DNA of 64,000 nucleotides, taken from assembly GCA_008375315.1 (NCBI GenBank), contig CP032507.1, positions 1,911,001 to 1,975,000 on the forward strand, written 5' to 3'. Below, one piece after another: positions 43,524-51,655 of this stretch (positions within the stretch are counted from its first letter, which is position 1; every line of letters starts with the position of its first letter). The DNA is from Ectothiorhodospiraceae bacterium BW-2 (GTDB taxonomy: Bacteria; Pseudomonadota; Gammaproteobacteria; Thiohalomonadales; Thiohalomonadaceae). The notes under the pieces were generated by a model. That model did not search any database. It worked only from the letters and a program-made list of their open reading frames with translations, and was not told where the DNA came from. Position numbers and translations under genes: made by a program.

Positions 43524-44114
43524 TTAGCTGCGTAGTGCATACAGGAGCCGCTCCCCTAACAGTAGCGCCAGTAGCAGCGCATAGAGCATCGGGTAGAGCA
43601 TATCGGCGCGGGTGAGGAGTAGATAGTGAGCGACACCTAGTAGGGCGGCGAGGTAGATAAGCCGATGCAGCCCCTGCCAGTAGTGACCGAGACGCTTAAT
43701 GGCGCTACGATGAGAGGTGAGCGCCAAGGGCAGCAGTAGCAGTAGCGAGATCATGCCTAGGGTGATATAGGGGCGTTTAACGATATCTTCGACGATGGCC
43801 TGCCAGTCAAAAAATTGCTCTAAAATAGTATAGGCCAGCAGATGCAGTAGCAGATAGAAGAAGGCGTAGAGCCCCACCCGGCGCCGATAGCGGGCTAACC
43901 CCCGCCAGCCGAGACGGCGACGGCAGGGGGTGATGGCCAGTGTGATTAGCAGTAGATTGAGCCCCCAGGTGCCGAGGTAGTGCAGGGTGTACTCAATCGG
44001 ATTGACGCCGAGGTTGTGGCTGAGTGCGAGCCCTAATAGATAGAGCAGGGGGGCGATCCCCCCTAGCCAGAGGAGGGAGCTGATGATGAGGGGCTGGGCT
44101 AATCGGTTAATCAT
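43524..44114 (-). CDS. msrQ: MsrQ/YedZ-like haem b membrane subunit
   Basis: A 196-residue ferric-reductase-like protein with six predicted helices and conserved histidines in LHYLGTWGLN, FYLLLHLLAY and HYWQGLHRLIYL that would bind haem. MsrQ passes quinone-pool electrons to the periplasmic molybdoenzyme MsrP, which repairs oxidised methionine. msrP, usually the adjacent gene, is not present on either side. The gene is isolated between flgB and the divergent bepA. Confidence 0.85.
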   Translation of the reverse strand: MINRLAQPLIISSLLWLGGIAPLLYLLGLALSHNLGVNPIEYTLHYLGTWGLNLLLITLAITPCRRRLGWRGLARYRRRVGLYAFFYLLLHLLAYTILEQFFDWQAIVEDIVKRPYITLGMISLLLLLPLALTSHRSAIKRLGHYWQGLHRLIYLAALLGVAHYLLLTRADMLYPMLYALLLALLLGERLLYALRS

Positions 44115-44188
44115 CTACAGTTAGAGGTGGGGTGTGGATGGGGGAGCGGGTTATACTATCAGGTAATGGAGCAGAGTGAGGATCAATA

Positions 44189-45640
44189 ATGGTACGAATG
44201 ATCGCAATGGTAGCCCTAATCTTGGCGGGTGTCGCTCAGGCGGCTGTGGCCCTGCCTGAACTAGGCGACTCCGCTTCGGCACTCTTAGGGCAGCCGCAGC
44301 AGCGGGCGCTAGGTCGCGCACTCTATCTGCGACTGCAACAGAGTAACCGTCTGCTAGAGGACCCACAAGTTGAGCTCTATATGCAGCGCCTTGGCGAGCG
44401 TCTTTTGGCGGCAAAGGGGGGGAGAGCGGCGTTTGATTACCGCTTTTTTGTGGTCGATAGTGACCAAATTAACGCGTTTGCCATTTTGGGGGGCTTTATC
44501 GGTTTTCATAGTCGCCTGATTTTGGCGAGTGATAACGAGAGTGAGTTGGCCTCGGTGATGGCGCACGAGCTGACCCATATTAGTCAAAACCATCTGCTAC
44601 GGGCGGCAGAGCGAAGTCAGCGCGATCAGCTACCGATTACGGCGGCGATTTTAGCGGCGATTCTGCTCGGTGAGAGCCATCCGGAGGGGGCGCAGGCGGT
44701 GATCACTTCGGCGCTAGCGAGTGGAGAGCAGAATCAGCTTAGCTATAGTCGGCTGCATGAGCACGAGGCCGATAGGATAGGGATTGAGATGCTGCAGCAG
44801 GCAGGCTTTGATCCTGGCGCGATGGCGAGCTTTTTTGGCAAGCTGCAGAACGCTAGCCGCTTCTATGCTGCGGCCCCAGAGTTTCTCTCTACCCACCCGA
44901 TTACCGAACAGCGTATCGGCGATGCCCTCAATCGAGCGGCGCTCTATCCTGCCGTCGAGGTGGCGGATAGTCGCGCCTATGCCGCTACTCGCGCTAGAGT
45001 GAGTGTCTTAACCCATAAGGCGCTGCCGCAACGACTGCGTGAACTGGAGGCGCTGGCGCAGCCTACCCTGTGGCAGCGTTACGAGCAGGCGTTGGCCTAC
45101 CTACAGCTACAGCAGCCCCAGTTGGCACGGCAGCTACTCTACTCGATGCTCGACGCAGCCGCTGAGGTGCCGGAGTGGATGCTGCTGTTAGCGGAGGCGG
45201 AAGCGGCGATGGGGGAGAGTCTCTTAGCTCGACAACGCTACAGCGAGCTGCTACAGCTCTACCCTGAGTCGTGGTCGATACGCTATAGCGCCGCCCGTTT
45301 TGAGCTGCAACAGCAGCAGCTGCAGCAGGCGCGGGAGTTATTGCAACCGCTGCTGCATCAGCGTCTGTTGCCGCAGCGACTCTATCGGCTGCTAGCCCGT
45401 ATCGAGGCGGCCGATGGTCGCCCCGGGCAGATGTATCTAGCTCGTGCCCAAGCGGCCCTAGCGGCGGAGGAGCGGCAGCTAGCGCTGAGAGAGTTAATCC
45501 ATGCGAAAGAGGCTGCCGGGGAGAATTTTTATCTACAGAGCCGAATTGAGGCCTATCTGCAGCAGCTAGAGTTGTCGCAGAGGGGTGAGCCAACGGGGAG
45601 CGCGGCGAGGGGGGGCGATCGCAGTGATACGACTGACTGA
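44189..45640 (+). CDS. bepA: BepA-like periplasmic M48 metalloprotease with TPR domain
   Basis: A 483-residue protein with a signal peptide (about 1-20), the M48 protease domain with zinc motif HELTH (in VMAHELTHISQNH) and the third ligand region EHEADRIG. The C-terminal helical repeats (about 270-470, TPR-like) have many Gln residues. BepA degrades or assists stalled outer-membrane proteins such as LptD. ATG 44189 has GAGGA nearby. The stop overlaps the next gene by 17 bp. Confidence 0.92.
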   Translation: MVRMIAMVALILAGVAQAAVALPELGDSASALLGQPQQRALGRALYLRLQQSNRLLEDPQVELYMQRLGERLLAAKGGRAAFDYRFFVVDSDQINAFAILGGFIGFHSRLILASDNESELASVMAHELTHISQNHLLRAAERSQRDQLPITAAILAAILLGESHPEGAQAVITSALASGEQNQLSYSRLHEHEADRIGIEMLQQAGFDPGAMASFFGKLQNASRFYAAAPEFLSTHPITEQRIGDALNRAALYPAVEVADSRAYAATRARVSVLTHKALPQRLRELEALAQPTLWQRYEQALAYLQLQQPQLARQLLYSMLDAAAEVPEWMLLLAEAEAAMGESLLARQRYSELLQLYPESWSIRYSAARFELQQQQLQQARELLQPLLHQRLLPQRLYRLLARIEAADGRPGQMYLARAQAALAAEERQLALRELIHAKEAAGENFYLQSRIEAYLQQLELSQRGEPTGSAARGGDRSDTTD

Positions 45641-47498
45641 TGTGAGCCTCTATCGGGGCGATAAATTACTCTTTGAGGCGGCGACAGTGACGATTCATCC
45701 GCAGCAAAAGGTCGGCATTAGCGGTCATAACGGCTGTGGTAAATCCTCTCTACTCGCCCTGCTACGACGGGAGCTACTACCACAGAGCGGTGAGGTTGAA
45801 CTCCCCCCGTCCTGGCAGGTGGCAACCGTTAAGCAGGAGACGCCGGCGCTGGACTATCGCGCACTCGACTATGTGTTGCAGGGGGATAGAGAGCTATCGC
45901 AACTACAGCGTCAGTTGCAACAGGCCGAGCAGCAGAATCGGGGCGAGGCGATAGCGGCGCTCCATGCGCAACTAGAGGCGATTGGGGGCTATAGCGCCAC
46001 CACTCGTGCCGAGAAGCTGTTAGCTGGGCTCGGCTTCTCGCCGGCGATGATGCAGCAGCCGGTTGCAACGCTGTCGGGGGGGTGGCGAGTGCGGCTCAAT
46101 CTAGCTCAAGCGCTGTTTCAGCCGTTTGATCTGCTACTGCTCGATGAGCCGACCAACCATCTCGATCTCGATGCCACCCTCTGGTTACAGCAGTGGTTGC
46201 AGCGGTTAGATAGAACGGTGGTGCTCATTTCGCATGATCGCGATGTTCTTGATGGCGTGGTGGGGCAGATTATCCACTTCGAGCAGCAGACGCTACGCCT
46301 CTATCGGGGTAACTATAGCGATTTTGAGCAGCAGCGAGCGGAACAGCAGCGGCTACAGCAGCTCGCCTACAGTCGGCAACAGCAGCAGCGCCAGCGTCTG
46401 CAGCGCTATATTGATCGCTTTCGTGCCAGTGCGACGCGGGCGACGCAGGCGCAGAGTCGCATAAAGCAGCTCCAGCGGATGGAGCAGCTACTGCCGGCTT
46501 ACGCCGATTCGCCGTTTCAGTTCAGCTTTGCCGATCCCGATAAGCTCCCCTCACCGCTGCTACAGTTACGAGAGGCTAAGATCGGCTATGTTGCCGCCGA
46601 GCCGCTAGTGAGTGTGGCGCAGCTAGTGATCAATCCGGGGGATAGGCTGGCGCTACTTGGAAAAAATGGCTGTGGTAAATCGACCCTACTCCAAGCGCTA
46701 GCCGGCGGTAAAACGCTGCTGCAAGGGGAGTATCAAACCGCTGCCGATTGCGCTATTGGTTATTTTGCCCAGCATCAGCTACAGCAGCTCGATGTGGCAG
46801 CGACCCCTCTGCGCCATCTACAGCGGTTAGCGCCGCGGGTCGATGAGCTGCGGCTACGCAACTTTTTGGGCGGTTTCGGTTTTAGTGGCGAGATGGCGCT
46901 AACCGAGGTGGAGCGCTTTTCGGGGGGGGAGCGCAGTCGGCTAGTCTTGGCGATGCTGGTGTGGCAGCGCCCAAATCTGCTGCTGCTCGATGAGCCGACC
47001 AACCATCTCGATCTCGATATGCGCCAAGCGCTGAGCTGGGCGCTACAGCAGTTTGAGGGGGCGATGGTGGTGGTCTCGCATGATCGCCACCTGTTGCGCA
47101 GTGTGGTCGATGTGTACTACTCGATTGAGGGGGGGAGAGTGTGCCAATTTGACGGCACCTTGGCCGAGTATGAGCGGCAACTGTGGCAAAAAACCGGCAA
47201 AGAGGCGAGCAGTGACGGTGAGAGTCGGCGCCAGCAGCGCCAGCAGGCGGCGCAAAAACGGCAGCAGCGCCAGCCATTGACTAAAGCGCTGTTGCAGACC
47301 GAAAAAGAGTTAGCTAAGTGGCAGCGGCAGTTAACGCAGCTACACCACGCCTTGAGCGATGCGACCCTCTATGAGGGGGAGAGCCGAACTCGGTTACTGC
47401 CGCTACTGGCCGAGGAGGGGGAGATAAAGCAGCAGCTCGAACAGCTAGAGTTGCGCTGGTTAGAGCAGAGTGAGGCGCTGGAGCAGTTGGATGAGTGA
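45624..47498 (+). CDS. ABC-F family ATPase (YheS-like)
   Basis: A 624-residue soluble protein with two ABC domains and no membrane segment. First domain: GHNGCGKSSL, LSGGWRVRLNLA, LLLLDEPTNHLDLD. Second: GKNGCGKSTL, FSGGERSRLVLA, LLLLDEPTNHLDLD. The interdomain linker (about 225-300) is Gln/Arg-rich, and a C-terminal coiled coil follows (about 525-624). ABC-F proteins act on ribosomes; length and linker fit YheS better than Uup or EttA. GTG 45624 starts at IRLTDVSLY with a GAGGGGGG upstream; earlier starts would add an unrelated 13 residues. Confidence 0.9.
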   Translation: MIRLTDVSLYRGDKLLFEAATVTIHPQQKVGISGHNGCGKSSLLALLRRELLPQSGEVELPPSWQVATVKQETPALDYRALDYVLQGDRELSQLQRQLQQAEQQNRGEAIAALHAQLEAIGGYSATTRAEKLLAGLGFSPAMMQQPVATLSGGWRVRLNLAQALFQPFDLLLLDEPTNHLDLDATLWLQQWLQRLDRTVVLISHDRDVLDGVVGQIIHFEQQTLRLYRGNYSDFEQQRAEQQRLQQLAYSRQQQQRQRLQRYIDRFRASATRATQAQSRIKQLQRMEQLLPAYADSPFQFSFADPDKLPSPLLQLREAKIGYVAAEPLVSVAQLVINPGDRLALLGKNGCGKSTLLQALAGGKTLLQGEYQTAADCAIGYFAQHQLQQLDVAATPLRHLQRLAPRVDELRLRNFLGGFGFSGEMALTEVERFSGGERSRLVLAMLVWQRPNLLLLDEPTNHLDLDMRQALSWALQQFEGAMVVVSHDRHLLRSVVDVYYSIEGGRVCQFDGTLAEYERQLWQKTGKEASSDGESRRQQRQQAAQKRQQRQPLTKALLQTEKELAKWQRQLTQLHHALSDATLYEGESRTRLLPLLAEEGEIKQQLEQLELRWLEQSEALEQLDE

Positions 47499-47534
47499 GG
47501 GCTATCGGTTCGAAATAGAGAGGAGGTAGAGACA

Positions 47535-48122
47535 ATGGGCTATGCACTAAAGCAGACCTACATTGAGTTTGAGACGTATTTGCAGGGCGAAGTGGAGAGT
47601 CAGTGGCGTCACGAATATGTCGCCGGACATATCTATGCCATGGCGGGGGCGAGTGAGACCCACAATACCTTGGTTGCGGAACTCTTTACGGCGATTCATG
47701 GCGCGATGCCGCAGCGCTGTCGGGCTTGGGCTGCCGACATGAAACTGCGTATCGATCTGGCCGACGAGCACTACAGCTACTACCCCGACATTATGGCCGC
47801 CTGTAGTGACAATCGCACCGATCCCTATACCCGTACCGATCCGGTGCTGCTAGTCGAGGTGCTATCGCCTTCCACCGAACGGATCGATTTGAGTGAGAAG
47901 CGCGAACACTACTGCACCATTGCCACGCTACAAGAGTATCTTATTGTCCACAGCGATCGACCGCAGCTACAGCTCTATCGCCGCAGTAACGGCTGGCGCG
48001 AAGAGGTGCTCTATCGGGAACAGACCCTGACTCTCCTCTCAGTCGGATTATCTATGTCGGTGGAGGCGATCTATCGGCGGGTGCGCCAGGAGGTGGGGCT
48101 GGAGCTCCCCTACAGCTTGTGA
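47535..48122 (+). CDS. Uma2-family (DUF820) putative restriction-type endonuclease
   Basis: A 195-residue protein of the Uma2 family with a PD-(D/E)XK-like core: WRHEYVAGHIYAMAGAS, MKLRID, the Asp in YYPDIMAAC, and LLVEVLSPSTERIDLSEKREHY, where Glu and Lys complete the putative nuclease site. These genes are abundant in cyanobacteria and some sulphur bacteria, often in many copies, and their role is unknown. GGAGG lies before ATG 47535. It overlaps the convergent kinase gene by 13 bp. Confidence 0.88.
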   Translation: MGYALKQTYIEFETYLQGEVESQWRHEYVAGHIYAMAGASETHNTLVAELFTAIHGAMPQRCRAWAADMKLRIDLADEHYSYYPDIMAACSDNRTDPYTRTDPVLLVEVLSPSTERIDLSEKREHYCTIATLQEYLIVHSDRPQLQLYRRSNGWREEVLYREQTLTLLSVGLSMSVEAIYRRVRQEVGLELPYSL

Positions 48123-49249
48123 TGGGCCGCTGGCAGGGTGATATGGATATGGGTAAGGTCGCGGCTATCATCAACCTCTAGGGCGATGGTGCCTGCCATC
48201 GCCCGTACTGAGAGGGCAGCCGAATAGGTACCGAGCCCGGTGCCGCTGCGTTTACCGTGGGTGACCATCTTTTCGAAAAATTTAGCCCGAATCGGTGACG
48301 GTACGGCACCGGAGTTGCTGAGGGTGATGGCGTGGCTGGGGTGGGCTGGGGTGGCAGGTTTTAGATCGATGGTGAGGGTGGAGTTATCGGGCGCGGCCTC
48401 AAAGGCGTTGCGAATGAGATTGCTAAAGAGATTGTGTAGTAGGAGCTCATCGCCTTTGATATCAAAGCGGAATTGATCCTGTTCAAGCACTTGACCGTTG
48501 TGGCAGATGAGCGCCCTAATTTTGCGGTAGCGAATGAGAGTCTTTGACTCTTGCAGCACCTTATCTAGCAGCGGTAGCAGCGGAATCGATTTCGCCTCTA
48601 GGTGGTAGGTGCCCTGTTCGATTTTCAAAATATCGAGTGAAATATCGATAAGTTGCAGCATCTGTTGGGCAGAGCTCTCCATCGCTTGCAGAAAAAGTTG
48701 GGATTTCTCAGATAGCTGTGGCTCATGGCGGGTGATTAGGCGCGGATAGTGGAGCAGGATATTGAGGGGGCCTTTGAGATCGTGACGGTTAATGCTCTCT
48801 ACTATCTCTCGCATGAGAATATTTTGCTCTAAGGTGGTGTTGAGCTGCTGTAGTTTGGTGATGAGGCGAGCCTTTTCGAGATGGGTGGCGATGCGAGCTT
48901 TTAAGATATCGCCACTAAATGGCTTGGTTATAAAGTCAACTGCCCCTAGCTGCAGGCCGCACGCCTCATCATTGATCGAGCTTAGCGCGGTGAGAAAGAT
49001 GATCGGAATATGACAGGTTATCGGGTTCTGCTTTAGCTGTTCACAGACGACATAGCCATCTTTACCAGGCATCATAACATCGAGCAAAATTAGATCCGGT
49101 TGCGATTTAGCGGCAATCGCTAAGCCGATATCCCCATTGATGGCGACTAGTACCTGATAGAGTGGCGAGAGAATCTCCCCAGTTAGATCGAGGTTTTCAG
49201 GGGTATCATCTACGATCAATATCTTCGGCTTATGTGGTGTGGTGCTCAT
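48110..49249 (-). CDS. Receiver-histidine kinase hybrid
   Basis: A 379-residue soluble protein: N-terminal receiver (1-125, VDD and phosphoacceptor Asp57 in LLDVMMPGKDG), a short coiled coil, then a histidine-kinase core with phosphoacceptor His156 (NRHDLKGPLN), N-box NLFSNLIRNAFEAAP and G-box GKRSGTGLGTYSA. The usual DxG of the G1 box is NSG here. No sensor domain is present, so its input is probably phosphorylation of the receiver by another kinase. ATG 49249 is used; the frame extends upstream to 49366 without Shine-Dalgarno. Confidence 0.88.
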   Translation of the reverse strand: MSTTPHKPKILIVDDTPENLDLTGEILSPLYQVLVAINGDIGLAIAAKSQPDLILLDVMMPGKDGYVVCEQLKQNPITCHIPIIFLTALSSINDEACGLQLGAVDFITKPFSGDILKARIATHLEKARLITKLQQLNTTLEQNILMREIVESINRHDLKGPLNILLHYPRLITRHEPQLSEKSQLFLQAMESSAQQMLQLIDISLDILKIEQGTYHLEAKSIPLLPLLDKVLQESKTLIRYRKIRALICHNGQVLEQDQFRFDIKGDELLLHNLFSNLIRNAFEAAPDNSTLTIDLKPATPAHPSHAITLSNSGAVPSPIRAKFFEKMVTHGKRSGTGLGTYSAALSVRAMAGTIALEVDDSRDLTHIHITLPAAHHKL

Positions 49250-49469
49250 GCTGACCAATTTAGGGGAGTAGTGTTGGCTGACTGGAGTAAATGGTCTTGA
49301 TTGTACTGTGTTATTGGCCCTATTGCACCCTTTTCTTTTGTCCGCTGTGGGGTGCGAAAAATTCAACTTTATTGGCGCGGCTGTCGATAGGGTAGGTATC
49401 TACTTTCATGTCAAACCAAAGCATGGAATAATCGACCGAATCCGACAGAGCCAGAGCAGAGGTAGCAAG

Positions 49470-51311
49470 GTGAGCGAAGAGAAAGACCCGAACAGTTCGA
49501 CAGAGCAGACAGATCATTTAGATGATGAGTTACTGGATGATTTTGATGATCTACTCCCCGCTGATGACGAGAGCGATGATCTCGACTCGCTATTAGAGGG
49601 GTTAGAGGAGCAGGTCGGAGCGCTGCAGAGCGATAGTGGCGCTGCAACGGCGGCTGAGGGTGATCGTGAAGAGGATGAGTTTGATCTAGACGATTTAGAG
49701 GGGCTAGATGGGCTAGATAACGATGAAGAGGAGAGTCTCGCACTAGAGCCGTTAACCGAGTCGGAACAGATCGTTTCAGAGGAGGCGTGGCCAGAGCCTG
49801 AGGATGGCGAGCTGACTGAGAGTGAACTCGACTCCCTGTTCACCGACAACGATCCTCAAGGTGAGGCCGATGAGCTAGACGATCTCGATCTGCTAGAGGA
49901 GGAGATGGCAGAGCTCAACACACCGCTTGATGAGCCGGAGGAGAGCTTAGATGATCTATTAGGGCAAGAGGATGACGAGGCGGGACTAGACGATTTCGAT
50001 GAGGGGGGCGATGATGATCTCGACGCCCTATTTAATGAGAGTAGTGACGAGATGGCCCTTGATGAACCGATAGCGGATGAGAGTGACTCGTTAGAGGAGA
50101 TAGACTCTCTGTTCGATGGCGATACGGAGCGAAGTGGCGAAGAGCGCTCAATGACGGAGGAGGAGTCGCTTGATGATGTGGGCGATTTAGGTGATTTGGA
50201 TGATCTAGATGATCTAAGGGGTGAGCTAGAGCCGCTAGTTGACACCTCAGAGGGGGATGAGGCCTTAGACGAACTGGACGATTTTGATGAGGGTATTGAG
50301 ATAGAGGGAGAGGGCGATGAGCTCGACTCTCTGCTAGATGATGATGATCTCGATATTGATGATGACGATCTTGACCTCTCAGCCGGTCTCGACTCGCTCG
50401 ATGGGGGAGATAGCGGTGATCTACTCGATGATCTGATTGACGACTCGTTTGATGATGGAGCGATGGTGGCCGCTGCCGCTACCGCAGGTGCCGCCGCAGC
50501 TGCGATAGCGGCGATGCCAGATAAGGAGGCTGAGAGCACCGAGAGAGAGTCGGCTGACAAGGGGAGTCAAGAGAAGGCAAAGACAAAGACAAAGACAAAG
50601 ACAGATGGCAGTGAGGTAAAACCGGTGACGAAACTACAACTAGCAATCATTGCCGCAGGCATTGTGCTTAGCCTGTTAATGGGGGGCTTTGCCTTTATCT
50701 ACGCGGCGGGAGTTAGTGGCGATTTGACCGCCGCAAGAGATCGTATTGAGGAGCTGAAGGGGGAGCTAGAGGCGAGTTATGATCGCGACATTCCGGCCGT
50801 GGTGGAGAACCGCTCTAATATGATACTGCTCGATAAGCGGGTCAATGCGCTAGCTAAAGCGTTAGAGGAGATGAAAACCTACCGCGAGAGCACCAATCAG
50901 GAGTTAACCGGACTCTACCAGCGTTACGATGAGCTCTCGCTAGTACTGACCGACCAGCAGAAGGAGCAGCAGCGATTAATGGAGCGGCAGCGGGCGGCGG
51001 AGGCGAAGCGGCGCGATACCGAGTCTAAAGTGCGGCAGATTGAGGAGAAAGAGCAGAAGCGCAAACAGGATATGCCTTGGGTGATCAATTTAAGCTCTAT
51101 GTCCTCATCGGCCGCCGCTGAGGAGGCGCGTAAAAAGCTGCTGCAAGCCGGCATCACCAATACCGAAGTCAATCCGGTGCAGGTGCGTGGCCGAACCTAC
51201 TACCGGGTTCAGATAACAGGTTTCAAAACCCGTGATGAGGCGCGGCTCTATGCGCTTACTCTTCCCGATATGACGGAGTTTGATAACGCTTGGGTGGGGA
51301 ACTATGAGTAG
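49470..51311 (+). CDS. Highly acidic membrane protein with C-terminal SPOR domain
   Basis: A 613-residue protein with strikingly ordered segments. Residues 1-330 are dominated by Asp, Glu, Leu and Ser (repeated DDLD/EELD blocks) and are probably disordered. An Ala-rich stretch (about 332-350) and a KTKTKTKT run (about 370-378) lead to one transmembrane helix (about 388-413). A coiled coil (about 415-525) is followed by a SPOR domain (534-613; MPWVINLSSMSSSAAAEEARKKL, YYRVQITGF). SPOR domains bind denuded septal peptidoglycan, so the C-terminus should be periplasmic and the acidic half cytoplasmic. GTG 49470 follows AGAGG by 7 nt. Architecture is reminiscent of FtsN/DedD, but the acidic half is unlike them; function unknown. 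Confidence 0.85.
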   Translation: MSEEKDPNSSTEQTDHLDDELLDDFDDLLPADDESDDLDSLLEGLEEQVGALQSDSGAATAAEGDREEDEFDLDDLEGLDGLDNDEEESLALEPLTESEQIVSEEAWPEPEDGELTESELDSLFTDNDPQGEADELDDLDLLEEEMAELNTPLDEPEESLDDLLGQEDDEAGLDDFDEGGDDDLDALFNESSDEMALDEPIADESDSLEEIDSLFDGDTERSGEERSMTEEESLDDVGDLGDLDDLDDLRGELEPLVDTSEGDEALDELDDFDEGIEIEGEGDELDSLLDDDDLDIDDDDLDLSAGLDSLDGGDSGDLLDDLIDDSFDDGAMVAAAATAGAAAAAIAAMPDKEAESTERESADKGSQEKAKTKTKTKTDGSEVKPVTKLQLAIIAAGIVLSLLMGGFAFIYAAGVSGDLTAARDRIEELKGELEASYDRDIPAVVENRSNMILLDKRVNALAKALEEMKTYRESTNQELTGLYQRYDELSLVLTDQQKEQQRLMERQRAAEAKRRDTESKVRQIEEKEQKRKQDMPWVINLSSMSSSAAAEEARKKLLQAGITNTEVNPVQVRGRTYYRVQITGFKTRDEARLYALTLPDMTEFDNAWVGNYE

Positions 51312-51628
51312 TGCCGCTGCTGAAACTCAAAGGTGAGCTGAGTGAGGCGATTTTGAATGGCATCCTCAAATCGTTCCAAATCGCCCTTAATGAGCTGCTG
51401 TAGGTACTGAGCCGCTTGGCTCTGGCTTAACAGCTTACGGCCGATCTTATACTGTAGCTCCGGTAGCGACTTGTCGTATCGGGGCGTAATCTGCCACTGT
51501 AGCCACGCGGTTTCGGTCTGATTAAACGCCTCGGATGCGAAGCGGCAGAAATTTTCGATGTGATCCTGACCCTCAGGGCCAAGACATCCCGGCTCTACCC
51601 GGAAGAGAATAGTGAGTGTGGTTGACAT
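51302..51628 (-). CDS. Hypothetical protein, 108 residues
   Basis: A small soluble protein without signal peptide or membrane helix (FRVEPGCLGPEGQDHIENFC near the start; mixed alpha/beta pattern thereafter). I do not recognise a named family. It is downstream of glnE on the same strand after 27 bp and overlaps the convergent SPOR gene by 10 bp. A plausible ATG (51628) and compact spacing support it as real. Confidence 0.65.
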   Translation of the reverse strand: MSTTLTILFRVEPGCLGPEGQDHIENFCRFASEAFNQTETAWLQWQITPRYDKSLPELQYKIGRKLLSQSQAAQYLQQLIKGDLERFEDAIQNRLTQLTFEFQQRHYS

Positions 51629-51655
51629 GGAAAAGGTTACTTCAAAGTGATAGGG

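Noticed and set aside
49856-50560. Long serine-rich minus-strand frame
   Set aside because: It is the antisense image of the GAT/GAG/CTC-rich acidic gene; low-complexity Ser composition follows from that bias and there is no start context.
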